Counted from the stretch's first letter, positions 9,241 through 18,061 are shown. The stretch is 64,000 nt of DNA from Thiobacillus denitrificans ATCC 25259 (GCF_000012745.1 NC_007404.1:682001-746000); one strand, 5' to 3'. Notes: generated by a model not told the origin, from the letters alone. Numbers and translations: made by a program.

Positions 9241-12237
9241 TTATTTCTTCGCGGTGCGGCGGAGGCGATTCAGCAAACGCCGCGCGAGTTCGCCGAAGAG
9301 TTCGGTCTGCGTCGGGTGCGGGAAGATCGCCTTCGCGACCTGAGTCAGCGTCATCTCGCCTGCGACCATCATCACGCCGGTGCCGATCAGCGTGTCGGTG
9401 TGGTCGGCCAGATAATGCACGCCGATGATGCGGCCGGTCGTCTTGTCGGCGACGAGCTTGATCATGCCCTCGGTCTCGCCGGTGATCATCGCCTTGGCGT
9501 CGATACTCATCGGCATCTTCGCTTCGACCGCGTCGATGCCCTTGGCCTTGGCCTGTGCGACCGAGAGGCCCACGAAGCCGGCCTGCGGGCGCGAGAAGGT
9601 CACGCCGCAATCACGGTCCTGGTCGTACTCGCTGGCGTGGCCGAGCAGGTTCGATGCGGCGACGCGGCCCTGCGTCGCGGCGGTGTGTGCGAGCATGTAG
9701 CCGCCGATGACGTCGCCGACGGCGTAGATGTTCGGCGTGCTCGTGCAGCAGCGGGCGTCGACCTTGATCGCCGCGCCGTCGAGCGCGACGCCGACCTTGT
9801 CGAGGTTGAGCCGGCTGGTGTCGGGACGCTTGCCGGTCGCCATCAACACGACGTCGCAGTCGAAGGTCGATTCGGCGCCTTCCTTGTCGGCGTAGCGCAA
9901 CGTCATCTTGCCGGGCTTGCCGCCGACTTCCCTGATGTCGGCGCTGGTCACGACCGTGATTTCCTTCTCCAGCGAGGCGATCAGGACCTTGCCGATCTCC
10001 TCCTCGATTTCGGCGAGGATGCGGTCGTGGCGCTCGAGCATCAGCACCTCGGTGCCGAAGTCACGGAAGATCTGCGCCATCTCGACGCCGATCACGCCGC
10101 CGCCGACGATGCCGAGCTTCTTCGGCGGGTTGGCGAGGTTCCAGATCGTGTCGGAGGTGACGACGCCGCCGGTCGCCAGGTTCTCGCGCGCGCCGGGGAT
10201 CGGCGGAACGAAAGCCGGCGCGCCGGTCGCGATGACTGCGGCGCCGAAGCTGACCGTGTACGCCTCGCCTTCGGGCGGAGTGATTTTCAGCGTGTGGGCG
10301 TCGACGAATTCGCCGTAGCCTTCGCGCACGTCGATCTTCATGCCCTTGTCGGCCTTGAGCGCCATTTCGCCGCGGCTGGTCTGCACCCAGCGGCGGTGCT
10401 TCTCGACCTGCGCCCAGTTGAGCTTGGGGTTCGCCGTGCCGTCGACGCCCATCTCGGCGTCGTGCGCGCGGTTGCGGATGTTGTCCGCCGCGGCGCGCCA
10501 CGCCTTCGACGGGATGCAGCCGCGCCACAGGCATTCGCCGCCGGGGAAGGGCTCGTTGTTGACCATCATCACCTTGACGCCGTGGTCGGCGAGGTCGCGC
10601 GCGCAGTCTTCGCCGCCGGGGCCGCCGCCGACGACGACGACCTGGACGTCCCAGTTGCCTTCGGGGATGGGTGAGACCGGTGCGCTCGTGGTGGCGGCAG
10701 CGCCGGCCGTTTCCGCGGCCGTGCCGCCGGAAAGCCAGGCGTCCGGCGCTTCGATCGTCTGCTTGAGCGTCGTGAGATAGAGCGCGACGTCCGCGCCGTT
10801 CAGCACGCGGTGGTCGCCCGTGATCGTGAACGGCGTGCCCTGCGGGCCGTTGGCCGCGATCGCGAGGATCGCCGAAATGCCCGGCGTCGGAATTGCGGTG
10901 AAGTGGGACACGCCGAGCATGCCCATATTGGAGATCGTGAAGGTCGGATTGGAATACTCGGGCGGGGCGAGCTTCCTGACCCGCGCGCGCTCGACGAGTC
11001 CGGTCCAGTCCCCCTGGAGGGCCTCGAGCGACTTTTTCTCGACGCCGTGCAGGATCGGCACGACGAGGCCGCCGTCGTTCGACATCACAGCGACGCCGAA
11101 GTCGTGATTCGCACGCTCGACGAGTTTGTCGACCGGCTGGTAGGCCCAGTTCATGCGCGGGAACTTCGCCATCGCGACCGAGCAGGCCTTCGCGATCGCC
11201 ACCGTCACCGAGACCTTCTTCGCCTTGGTGGCGGCGGTCAGCGCGGCGGTGTCGATGTTCACCGTGACATTGAACGTCGGCAGCGTCAGCGAGGCGGTCA
11301 TCGCGTGGCTGACAGCCTTTTCCATCGACGTCATCGGGCGACCCTGGCCCGGCACGTCGACCTGCGGCAGCGCGTGGGCGACTTCCTGCATCGACGGCCG
11401 CGCACGCGCGACGTCGGCGGCGACGAGGACCCCCGAGGGTCCCGAGCCGGCAAGACCCGTGAGGTTCACCCCGAGCTGGGCGGCGACCTTGCGTGCGTAC
11501 GGGCTTGCCTGGCGGCCCTGCGGGCGCGGTACGGGCACCGCGTTACCGGCTGCGGCGACCTGTGAAGGCGCAGTCTTCGGAATCGGCAAATGCGCCGGCT
11601 TGTCAGCCGCGGGCGGGGCGACCTTGTGCGTGTCCTTGACCTTGTGGTCGGCGGAAATGGTCACGCCCGTGTCGTTCGCCTTGGCGGCGTCGTCGACGAT
11701 GAAGGCCATCGGGTGGCCGACCTCGACGACGCTGCCGATGTCGGCGATCGGCCCCGACAGGAAGCCCTCCTGGAACACCTCGACGTCCATGATCGCCTTG
11801 TCGGTCTCGACCGTGGCGACGATGTCGCCGCGCTTGATGGCTTCGCCGGGCTGCTTTTCCCAGGTCACGACGACGCCTTCGGTCATCGTGTCGGAAAGCT
11901 GCGGCATGACGATCGGCGTGCCCGCATGGTGCGGGATCATTTCCGTCTGCGCCTGCTCCGCCACGACTTCGTCGGCCGCGATCGCGACGTCCCCGGCCGT
12001 GTCGGTGATGTAGCCGAGCGCCGCCCCGACCGCGATCGTCGCGCCGACGTCGGCGAGCGGGCCGGCCAGATAGCCGGCCTTGAACACCTCGACGTCCATG
12101 ATCGCCTTGTCGGTCTCGACCGTCGCGACGATGTCGCCGCGCTCGACGCGGTCCCCCGGCTGCTTTTCCCAGGTGACGACGACGCCCTCGGTCATGGTGT
12201 CCGAGAGCTGCGGCATGGTGATGGCGTAGTGGTTCAT
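9241..12237 (-). CDS. pyruvate dehydrogenase E2-E3 fusion: dihydrolipoyl acyltransferase plus dihydrolipoamide dehydrogenase
   Basis: Encodes 998 residues that join two normally separate subunits. Domains: lipoyl 1 (about 5-78, lipoylated Lys44 in ETDKAIMD), lipoyl 2 (about 109-182, Lys147 in the same motif), peripheral-subunit-binding domain (about 243-278, SPYARKVAAQLGVNL), acyltransferase core (about 300-500), then from ~530 a complete E3 with FAD motif VVVGGGPGG, redox disulfide Cys569/Cys574 (GGECLWRGCIPSKAW), NAD motif IVGGGVIGVEMA, FAD motif NIYAVGDV and C-terminal HPTQTE base. The acyltransferase motif reads DHRVLNG, with Asn480 replacing the usual Asp. The two lipoyl domains are nearly identical. 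It lies in an operon after pdhA and pdhB. The start ATG is directly preceded by a heptad-repeat arm, so no ordinary ribosome site is seen. Confidence 0.93.
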   Translation of the reverse strand: MNHYAITMPQLSDTMTEGVVVTWEKQPGDRVERGDIVATVETDKAIMDVEVFKAGYLAGPLADVGATIAVGAALGYITDTAGDVAIAADEVVAEQAQTEMIPHHAGTPIVMPQLSDTMTEGVVVTWEKQPGEAIKRGDIVATVETDKAIMDVEVFQEGFLSGPIADIGSVVEVGHPMAFIVDDAAKANDTGVTISADHKVKDTHKVAPPAADKPAHLPIPKTAPSQVAAAGNAVPVPRPQGRQASPYARKVAAQLGVNLTGLAGSGPSGVLVAADVARARPSMQEVAHALPQVDVPGQGRPMTSMEKAVSHAMTASLTLPTFNVTVNIDTAALTAATKAKKVSVTVAIAKACSVAMAKFPRMNWAYQPVDKLVERANHDFGVAVMSNDGGLVVPILHGVEKKSLEALQGDWTGLVERARVRKLAPPEYSNPTFTISNMGMLGVSHFTAIPTPGISAILAIAANGPQGTPFTITGDHRVLNGADVALYLTTLKQTIEAPDAWLSGGTAAETAGAAATTSAPVSPIPEGNWDVQVVVVGGGPGGEDCARDLADHGVKVMMVNNEPFPGGECLWRGCIPSKAWRAAADNIRNRAHDAEMGVDGTANPKLNWAQVEKHRRWVQTSRGEMALKADKGMKIDVREGYGEFVDAHTLKITPPEGEAYTVSFGAAVIATGAPAFVPPIPGARENLATGGVVTSDTIWNLANPPKKLGIVGGGVIGVEMAQIFRDFGTEVLMLERHDRILAEIEEEIGKVLIASLEKEITVVTSADIREVGGKPGKMTLRYADKEGAESTFDCDVVLMATGKRPDTSRLNLDKVGVALDGAAIKVDARCCTSTPNIYAVGDVIGGYMLAHTAATQGRVAASNLLGHASEYDQDRDCGVTFSRPQAGFVGLSVAQAKAKGIDAVEAKMPMSIDAKAMITGETEGMIKLVADKTTGRIIGVHYLADHTDTLIGTGVMMVAGEMTLTQVAKAIFPHPTQTELFGELARRLLNRLRRTAKK

Positions 12238-12674
12238 AAGATTCAGGGTCAGGATTCAGGGTTCAGGGAGCTTGGCGCAAGCTTTGCGGTTAGCGCGCTA
12301 CGCAGGCCGTGCAGCATCCTTCCGAGTTCATTGGTTTGTTCGAGCATTGTTCGCAAGTCGTCCGTTGGGACGGCACCGAGGCGGTGCACGAGTTCGATCT
12401 GCGTCTCCGCTTCGGCGAGTGATCCTTGCGCGATGCCGACGAAGCGCAGGTAATCGCGCGTGGTGCTGCGGGCGTGGCCTTCGGCAAGATTCGAAGGAAT
12501 CGAGACCGCCGCGCGTCGCAACTGGCCGGTAAGTCCGTACGTCTCATGACTGGGAAAAGGGCCCGTGATTCGGTACACGCTTTCGGCGAGTTCCATTGCC
12601 GACTGCCAGACCTTGAGGTCACGGTAGTTTTGCATCCCTGACCCCTGAATCCCGACCCCTGACCCCTGCGCGCG
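12238..12674. repeat. intergenic element with inverted heptad-repeat arms (copy A), carrying a four-helix-bundle gene
   Basis: The left arm (12241-12270) reads ATTCAGGGTCAGGATTCAGG and onward, with ~7-base periodicity. The right arm (12636-12668) is the same motif in inverted orientation; 12642-12661 reads CCCCTGAATCCCGACCCCTG. The arms enclose the 387-bp four-helix-bundle gene. The element exactly fills the space between the pdhB stop and the E2-E3 start codon. Copies B (48.3 kb) and C (54.1 kb) share the arms; the 20-mer quoted here is identical in C. Confidence 0.7.
12249..12635 (-). CDS. four-helix bundle protein (23S rRNA intervening-sequence type)
   Basis: Encodes 128 residues. The sequence MQNYRDLKVWQSAMELAESV, then GLTGQLRRAAVSIPSNLAEG, RSTTRDYLRFVGIAQGSLAEAETQI and a C-terminal helix is the standard pattern of the small four-helix-bundle family (TIGR02436-like) first noticed in intervening sequences of 23S rRNA genes and now known as a scattered, mobile-looking gene. 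Its biochemical role is unknown. It sits inside the pyruvate dehydrogenase operon between inverted repeat arms; the right arm supplies an AGGGG ribosome-site-like sequence just before its ATG. This suggests insertion of a small cassette into an older operon. Confidence 0.88.
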   Translation of the reverse strand: MQNYRDLKVWQSAMELAESVYRITGPFPSHETYGLTGQLRRAAVSIPSNLAEGHARSTTRDYLRFVGIAQGSLAEAETQIELVHRLGAVPTDDLRTMLEQTNELGRMLHGLRSALTAKLAPSSLNPES

Positions 12675-13658
12675 TCAGGCGCGCCCGAACATCTTCAGGA
12701 CCGCCTTCACGACGTCTTCGTGATCCGGGATCGCTGCTTTTTCCAGCGTGTGGTTGTACGGTTGCGGCACCAGCGCCGAGTGCACGCGCACCGGCGCGGC
12801 GTCGAGCTCGAAGAAGCACTCCTCGTTGATGATCGCGATCACTTCGGAGCCGACGCCGACCGGCGCTTCGTCTTCCTCGACGACGACGGCACGATGCGTC
12901 TTCGTGACCGAAGCCTTGATGCCGGCGCGATCGAGGGGGGCGAGCGAATAAAGGTCGACGACCTCGGCCGAGATGCCGTACTGCTTGTCGAGGATTTCGG
13001 CGGCTTTCAGGCACCAGTGCACAGAAATGTTATAGCCGAAGAGCGTGACGTCGGTGCCGGCGCGTGCGACTTCCGACCCTTCGAGCGGGTGGAAGTATTC
13101 GCCGTCCGGGACTTCGCCCTTCATGTTGTACATGAGTTCGTGTTCGTTGATGAACACCGGGTCGTCGCAGCGGATCGCCGACTTCAGCAGGCCGTAGGCC
13201 TGCTTCGGGTTCGACGGCGTGACGACACGCAGGCCGGCGATGCCCATGAACACCTTCTCCATGCGCGCGGAGTGCTGCGCGCCGAGTTGGTGGGCGGCGC
13301 CGCCCGCCGAACGGAACACGCACGGGGCCGTCAGCTGGCCGCCCGACATGTAACGCACCTTGGCGGCGGAGTTGAACATCTGGTCCATCGCGAGCCAGGC
13401 GAAGTTGACCGACATGATCTCGACGATGGGCCGCACGCCGAGGAAGGAAGCGCCGACCGCGAGACCCGTGAAGCCGCCCTCGGAAATCGGTGTGTCCATC
13501 ACGCGCAACGGGCCGTATTTTTCGTACAGGCCCTTGGTCGCCTTGTAGGTGCCGCCGGCGACGCCGATGTCCTCGCCCAGGCAGATGACCAGGGGGTCGC
13601 GCGCCATTTCTTCGTCGTGGGCGCGCTGGATCGCCTCCCAGTACATGATGTTTGCCAT
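12675..13658 (-). CDS. pdhB: pyruvate dehydrogenase E1 component, beta subunit
   Basis: Encodes 327 residues, normal for the beta subunit of heterotetrameric E1. With E1 alpha it forms the thiamine-diphosphate enzyme that decarboxylates pyruvate and acetylates the E2 lipoyl group. Typical motifs: MYWEAIQRAHDEEM at the N-terminus, GEDIGVAGGTYKAT with the ThDP-activating Glu, DTPISEGGFTGLAVGA, MSVNFAWLAMDQ, FRSAGGAAHQLGAQHS, and EEDEAPVGVGSEV. The start ATG 13658 is preceded by AGAAGGAA. It is the second gene of the operon, 47 bases after pdhA. The branched-chain or acetoin enzyme is the alternative, but the E1 alpha motif GIGTSIERST favours pyruvate. Confidence 0.92.
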   Translation of the reverse strand: MANIMYWEAIQRAHDEEMARDPLVICLGEDIGVAGGTYKATKGLYEKYGPLRVMDTPISEGGFTGLAVGASFLGVRPIVEIMSVNFAWLAMDQMFNSAAKVRYMSGGQLTAPCVFRSAGGAAHQLGAQHSARMEKVFMGIAGLRVVTPSNPKQAYGLLKSAIRCDDPVFINEHELMYNMKGEVPDGEYFHPLEGSEVARAGTDVTLFGYNISVHWCLKAAEILDKQYGISAEVVDLYSLAPLDRAGIKASVTKTHRAVVVEEDEAPVGVGSEVIAIINEECFFELDAAPVRVHSALVPQPYNHTLEKAAIPDHEDVVKAVLKMFGRA

Positions 13659-13705
13659 GCTGTTTATTCCTTCTGATTCAGTGTCGCGTGAACGCGGCGC
13701 CGGCC

Positions 13706-14707
13706 TCAGGCGGCCTTGCCGGTGAGCCAGGGCAGCTGGCTCTCGCGATCGGCGAGTACGTATTTCTCGAGTTCGTCGACGCTCGGCTCGGGCGAGGCTT
13801 CGGCGAACTTGATGACCTCGTTCTCGATGTAGGCGTCGGTTTCCTTCTCGAGCGCCTCGAATTCGGCCATCGTCGTCGCGCCTTCCTTGATCAGGCGGTC
13901 GCGCAGGATGAAGATCGGGTCGCGCTGCTTCCACAGTTCTTCTTCCTCGCGCGTGCGATAGCCGCGTGAGTCGGACATCGAGTGGCCGCGATAGCGGTAG
14001 GTCATCAGTTCGAGGAAGAACGGGCCGTTGCCCGCGCGCACGTGATCGACGGCCTTGCGTGCGTGCTCGTAGACGACCTCGATGTCCTGGCCGTCGCATT
14101 CGTCGGCGGGAATGTTGTAGGCCGCGACGCGCTTGTGCTGGTGCACGACGGCGGTCGAGCGCTCGATCGAGGTGCCGATGCCGTAGAGGTTGTTCTCGCA
14201 GACGAACAGCACCGGCAGCTTCCACAGCGCGGCCATGTTCATGGTCTCGTGGAAGGTGCCCTGGTTGTTGGCCGCGTCACCGAGGAAGCAGATCGCGATC
14301 TCGTCGCCGCCCTTCAGCTGGATCGCCTTGGCGATGCCGGCGGCGAGCGGGAAGGGACCGCCGACCAGCGCGTAGCCGCCCATGAAACGCTTGCCCGCGT
14401 CGAAGATGTGCATCGAGCCGCCGCGGCCCTTGGATGAGCCGGTTTCCTTGCCGTACAGCTCGGCCATGACTTCCTTCGGATCGGCGCCGCACTTGATCGC
14501 GTGCACGTGATCGCGGTAGCCGGTGATCACGTAGTCGTGCCCGGGGCGCGCGGCTTCCATGACGCCGTTGCAGCACGCTTCCTGACCCGGGTAGAGGTGC
14601 AGGAAACCGCCGATCTTGCGTTCGATATAAGCCTGATAACAGCGCTCTTCAAAACGGCGGTGCAACACCATTTCGCGCAGCACACGTTTCTTGTCTTCAA
14701 TCTTCAT
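13706..14707 (-). CDS. pdhA: pyruvate dehydrogenase E1 component, alpha subunit
   Basis: Encodes 333 residues. It is the ThDP-binding subunit of the heterotetrameric pyruvate dehydrogenase E1, acting in the cytoplasmic complex that links glycolysis to the TCA cycle. Motifs: RRFEERCYQAYIERKIGGF, LYPGQEACCNGV, the ThDP motif GDAANNQGTFHETMNMAALW with CENNLYG, and the phosphorylation-loop-type segment YRYRGHSMSD. GIGTSIERST is typical of pyruvate rather than branched-chain enzymes. The start was set at ATG 14707, 8 bases after AAGG; an upstream ATG at 14764 would add a non-conserved 19-residue leader. First gene of the pdhA-pdhB-(insert)-E2/E3 operon, divergent from the aminopeptidase gene. Confidence 0.94.
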   Translation of the reverse strand: MKIEDKKRVLREMVLHRRFEERCYQAYIERKIGGFLHLYPGQEACCNGVMEAARPGHDYVITGYRDHVHAIKCGADPKEVMAELYGKETGSSKGRGGSMHIFDAGKRFMGGYALVGGPFPLAAGIAKAIQLKGGDEIAICFLGDAANNQGTFHETMNMAALWKLPVLFVCENNLYGIGTSIERSTAVVHQHKRVAAYNIPADECDGQDIEVVYEHARKAVDHVRAGNGPFFLELMTYRYRGHSMSDSRGYRTREEEELWKQRDPIFILRDRLIKEGATTMAEFEALEKETDAYIENEVIKFAEASPEPSVDELEKYVLADRESQLPWLTGKAA

Positions 14708-14818
14708 TCGGTTACCCTTGTCGGACGGGCTCGGAAAAAGCGCCGGGAAAATGCAAACGCGCAATTATCCGAGAAACCCCGTCGACCATCAAGAAAACGC
14801 CTCTCCCAAGGATTGCCT

Positions 14819-16279
14819 ATGCTGCCCAAGCTTTCTCAAAACCGGCAGGAAATCAGCGCCACGACGCTCGAAGGCGCCAGCCATGTGTTGGTGCTGCTGC
14901 CGCTGACGAAGAATCTGCCCGATGTGGCCGGAAACGCCGCGCTCAAGGCGGTGATGAAGCGGCGGAATATCAAGGTCGACGCGCTCGCGAAGTCGCCGGT
15001 CGCCGTCCAGTTGCCCGGCGGCACGCTCGCGGTCTACGCGATGCTGAAGTCCGCCGCGAACACATTCGACACGCACGAGCAGCTGCGCAAGGCGCTCGCC
15101 CTGCTGCTCGGCGAGCATCCGAAGATCGTCACGCTCGCGGTCTTCGGCGACGCCGCGTTCCGGGGGCGGATCGCCGAAGCAGCGGTCTACACGACCTGGG
15201 TCAATGCCGTGCCGCTGCCCTCGCGCAAATCGAAGAGCGATCCGGCGCTCAAGGCGATCGAGCTCTTCGGCTACAAATCGGCCGATGGCTTCAGCCGCGC
15301 GCAGGCGCTCGCCGAAGGCAACACGCTCACCCGCAGCCTGACCGTGCAAGGCCCCGACGAACTCACGCCCGGGGTGTATCGCAAGCGCATCAAGGCGCTT
15401 GCCAAGGAATACGGGTGGACCGTCGAGGAATACGGTTTCGACAAACTGAAGGCCATGGGCGCCGGCGCGTTCTGCGCGGTCGCCCAGGGCTCGCCGGCGA
15501 AGGACGCGGCGATCGTGCGCGTGAGCTACAAGGGAACGGGCGCGAAGGGCAGGGGCAGGAAGATCGCCTTCGTCGGCAAGGGCATCTGCTTCGACACCGG
15601 CGGCCACAACCTCAAGCCGGCCAAGTACATGCAGGGCATGCACGAGGACATGAACGGTTCGGCGGTCGTGCTCGGCATTCTCGCCGCGGCGTCACGGATG
15701 AAGCTGCCGGTGGCACTGGAGGGCTGGGTCGCGCTCGCCGAGAACCACATCAGCCCGCAGGCCTACCGCCAGAACGAGGTCGTCACGGCGCTCAACGGCA
15801 CCTCGATCGAAGTCGTCCACACCGACGCCGAAGGCCGCATGGTGCTCGCCGACACACTGACCCTCGCCGCGCGCGGCAAGCCCGAGCTCATCGCCGATTT
15901 CGCCACCCTGACCGGCTCGATGCACTACGCCCTCGGCAGCCGCATGTCGGGTGTGTTCGCGTCCTCCGACGCGCTCGCGCAGGCGGCCACCCGCGCGGCG
16001 GCCGCGAGCGGCGAACGCATCGTCGTCTTTCCGCATCCCGAGGATTACGACAGCGCGCTCGACTCGACCGTCGCCGACGTCAAGCAGTGCACGATGGAAG
16101 GCGAGGCCGATCACATCCTCGCCGCGCGTCTGCTCTCGCGCTTCGTCGGCGAGACACCGTGGTTGCACATGGACTTGTCGGCGCACAGCTGCAAGGGCGG
16201 GCTCGGTGCCGTCATGAGTGACGCCAACGGCTTCGGCGTCGCTTGGGCGCTCGCCTTGCTGGACGGCCTGAAGGGCTGA
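14819..16279 (+). CDS. M17 family leucyl aminopeptidase
   Basis: Encodes 486 residues. M17 enzymes are cytoplasmic di-zinc (or Mn) exopeptidases, usually hexameric, that remove N-terminal amino acids. Metal and catalytic motifs are present: VGKGICFDTGGHNLKP (metal Lys and Asp), MHEDMNGSAVVLG and the signature VHTDAEGRMVLAD. The latter normally reads NTDAEGR, so the first residue is changed to His; the metal ligands Asp and Glu and the catalytic Arg remain. It is likely active. The start ATG 14819 has AAGGA upstream; a longer frame only shadows the pdhA start region. This looks like a second, PepB-like branch rather than classical PepA, but I cannot prove that by eye. Confidence 0.9.
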   Translation: MLPKLSQNRQEISATTLEGASHVLVLLPLTKNLPDVAGNAALKAVMKRRNIKVDALAKSPVAVQLPGGTLAVYAMLKSAANTFDTHEQLRKALALLLGEHPKIVTLAVFGDAAFRGRIAEAAVYTTWVNAVPLPSRKSKSDPALKAIELFGYKSADGFSRAQALAEGNTLTRSLTVQGPDELTPGVYRKRIKALAKEYGWTVEEYGFDKLKAMGAGAFCAVAQGSPAKDAAIVRVSYKGTGAKGRGRKIAFVGKGICFDTGGHNLKPAKYMQGMHEDMNGSAVVLGILAAASRMKLPVALEGWVALAENHISPQAYRQNEVVTALNGTSIEVVHTDAEGRMVLADTLTLAARGKPELIADFATLTGSMHYALGSRMSGVFASSDALAQAATRAAAASGERIVVFPHPEDYDSALDSTVADVKQCTMEGEADHILAARLLSRFVGETPWLHMDLSAHSCKGGLGAVMSDANGFGVAWALALLDGLKG

Positions 16280-16298
16280 GCGCTTTTCCCGGTCGGCG

Positions 16299-16619
16299 CT
16301 ACGGCGCGTGCGTCACGTCACCGGCCCAGCTCAACGCGGCCGACACGGTGGGAAAGCCGACGGTGCTGGTGAGGAGGACGATGGCGTGGTAGACCTCGTC
16401 GGCGCTCGCACCGCTTTCCATCGCTCGCCTGATATGGCTGTGCACCGCGCCCTCGGAGCGGATCGCGACGGCCGCGGCGAGCTGAATCAGGTTCGCCGTT
16501 TTTTCGTCGAGCGGCCCCTGTTGCCTGAGCGCCGTGCCGAGATCCTCGACTGCGTTGATGAAGGCCTGGTGGGTTTTTTTCTCGAACAGATAATGCTCGG
16601 GAAGCTTTTGCCGGGACAT
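16299..16619 (-). CDS. carboxymuconolactone decarboxylase / AhpD-like family protein
   Basis: Encodes 106 residues of the small all-helical CMD family. Conserved features are VEDLGTALRQQGPLDEKTANLIQLAAAVA, then SEGAVHSHIRRAMESGASADEVYHAI. In AhpD-type peroxidase members the helix carries a CxxC pair before the His; here there is no cysteine (SEGAVHSH), so a redox role like AhpD is unlikely and the protein belongs to the Cys-less branch whose chemistry is unknown. A strong ribosome site, GGAGG, precedes ATG 16619. It converges with the aminopeptidase and diverges from the rluA-type gene. Confidence 0.88.
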   Translation of the reverse strand: MSRQKLPEHYLFEKKTHQAFINAVEDLGTALRQQGPLDEKTANLIQLAAAVAIRSEGAVHSHIRRAMESGASADEVYHAIVLLTSTVGFPTVSAALSWAGDVTHAP

Positions 16620-16675
16620 GGGGTTCCTCCGGATCTGGCGCCTGGAAACATTCACTTTAGGCAAGCCCGCGGGCG

Positions 16676-17311
16676 ATGACGATCGATCCCCTTTACGCTG
16701 ACGACTGTCTGCTCGTGTTCGACAAGCCGAGCGGCCTGCTCGCGGTGCCCGGGCGCGGCCCCGACAAGCAGGATTGCCTCGCGGCGCGCGCGCAGGCCTG
16801 TTACCCGGACGCCCTCGTCGTGCATCGCCTGGACATGGCGACCTCCGGCCTGATGGTCATGGCGCGCGGCACGTACGCCCAGCGTGCATTGAGCAGGGCG
16901 TTCGCCGCGCGCGAGGTCGAGAAGCGTTACGTCGCGGTCGTCGCCGGGCATCCCGCCGCGCCGCAAGGAGCCTGGGGCACGATAGACCTGCCGCTCGTCG
17001 TCGACTGGCCCAACCGACCGCTGCGCATCGTCGACGCGGTGCGCGGCAAACCGAGCGTGACGCGCTGGCGCGTGCTCGGGCCTGCCGGTGCGGACGGGAC
17101 GCGTGTCGAACTCGAGCCCGTGACCGGGCGCTCGCACCAGTTGCGCGTGCATCTGCGCGAAATCGGCCACCCCATCCTCGGCGACGCGCTCTACGCACCG
17201 CCCGCAGTGCAGGCGCAGGCCTCGCGGCTGCTCCTGCATGCCCGCTCGCTCGGCCTCGCTCACCCGGCGACCGGGGAATGGATGCGGTTCGAGGCGCCGC
17301 AGCCCTTCTGA
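16676..17311 (+). CDS. RluA family pseudouridine synthase
   Basis: Encodes 211 residues, the length of short RluA-type enzymes. These isomerise uridine to pseudouridine in tRNA position 32 and 23S rRNA position 746 (RluA) or related sites. The catalytic aspartate is in the VVHRLDMATSGLMV motif. KPSGLLAVPGRG near the start, the Tyr motif EKRYVAVV, the EPVTGRSHQLRVHL motif and HPILGDALY near the end are all as expected. No S4 domain is present, consistent with RluA rather than RluC/RluD. Exact target is inferred only from size and motif. It converges with sodC. Confidence 0.92.
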   Translation: MTIDPLYADDCLLVFDKPSGLLAVPGRGPDKQDCLAARAQACYPDALVVHRLDMATSGLMVMARGTYAQRALSRAFAAREVEKRYVAVVAGHPAAPQGAWGTIDLPLVVDWPNRPLRIVDAVRGKPSVTRWRVLGPAGADGTRVELEPVTGRSHQLRVHLREIGHPILGDALYAPPAVQAQASRLLLHARSLGLAHPATGEWMRFEAPQPF

Positions 17312-17331
17312 CGCGCGCCGCGCATCGTCTT

Positions 17332-17856
17332 TCAGTCGATCACGCCGCAGGCGACACGCGCACCGCCGCCGCCGAGCGCGGCGGGATGGTCGGCGTGGTT
17401 GTCGCCGCCCGCGTGAACCATGAGCGAGCGGCCGCGTAGATCGCTCATCTTCAGCCGCGGTGCGAGCACAGGCTGGCTGGTGTCGCCGTTCGCGTCGACG
17501 AAAAGCGGCGGCAGGTCGCCGAGGTGACCGTCGCCCCAGGGCGTGCCGTGGCGGCCGGTCTTCGCGGGGTCGTAGTGACCACCGGCTGCGAGCGCCGCGA
17601 CCTTCTTGCCGTCTTTTTCCTGCGCCTCGCAGCTCGGCTTCTCGTGAACGTGGAACCCGTGTACGCCGGGCGAGAGCCCTTTGAGCGCCGGCGTGAAGAC
17701 CAGGCCATAACGCGATTCGCTGATCGTCACCGAACCGACCGACGTCCCCTTGCCCGCGGCGTCGACGCTGTCCATCGCGACGGTCTTGTCGGCGGCGCCC
17801 GCCGCGAACGGAACGAAACACAGCGCCAGCGCGCACATCTTCGACCTGATTGTCAT
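17332..17856 (-). CDS. sodC: superoxide dismutase [Cu-Zn], periplasmic
   Basis: Encodes 174 residues with a signal peptide ([15 protein letters not shown]). SodC dismutates superoxide in the periplasm. Copper and zinc ligands are clear: [11 protein letters not shown] (two Cu His and the disulfide Cys), GGHYDP (bridging His), [16 protein letters not shown] (Zn His/Asp) and [15 protein letters not shown] (Cu His). The second disulfide Cys is in RVACGVID at the C-terminus. The start was chosen at ATG 17856, preceded by AAGGAGA; an in-frame upstream start at 17946 would disrupt the signal peptide. Downstream it converges with the pseudouridine synthase. Confidence 0.96.
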   Translation of the reverse strand: MTIRSKMCALALCFVPFAAGAADKTVAMDSVDAAGKGTSVGSVTISESRYGLVFTPALKGLSPGVHGFHVHEKPSCEAQEKDGKKVAALAAGGHYDPAKTGRHGTPWGDGHLGDLPPLFVDANGDTSQPVLAPRLKMSDLRGRSLMVHAGGDNHADHPAALGGGGARVACGVID

Positions 17857-18061
17857 GTCTTCTCCTTGTTGATGGGTTACAGGCTGCCGGTCGGCAACCG
17901 GGCCGCCGGCCTTCTCAAAGCGTAGGCGAAGCCGCCGGCGTGGCAAGCGCGCCGGGTCGATGTGCGCCCGGCCGGACTGTCACGCGTCACGAGGCTGTCA
18001 CGCGGCGAGGCTACAGTGCGCCCGCTGGGGCGACTGCGCCTCGATGCATCGAGGGAGAACC

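Noticed and set aside
17857-17946. N-terminally longer SodC from a start at 17946
   Set aside because: It would bury the signal peptide; ATG 17856 has a strong ribosome site.
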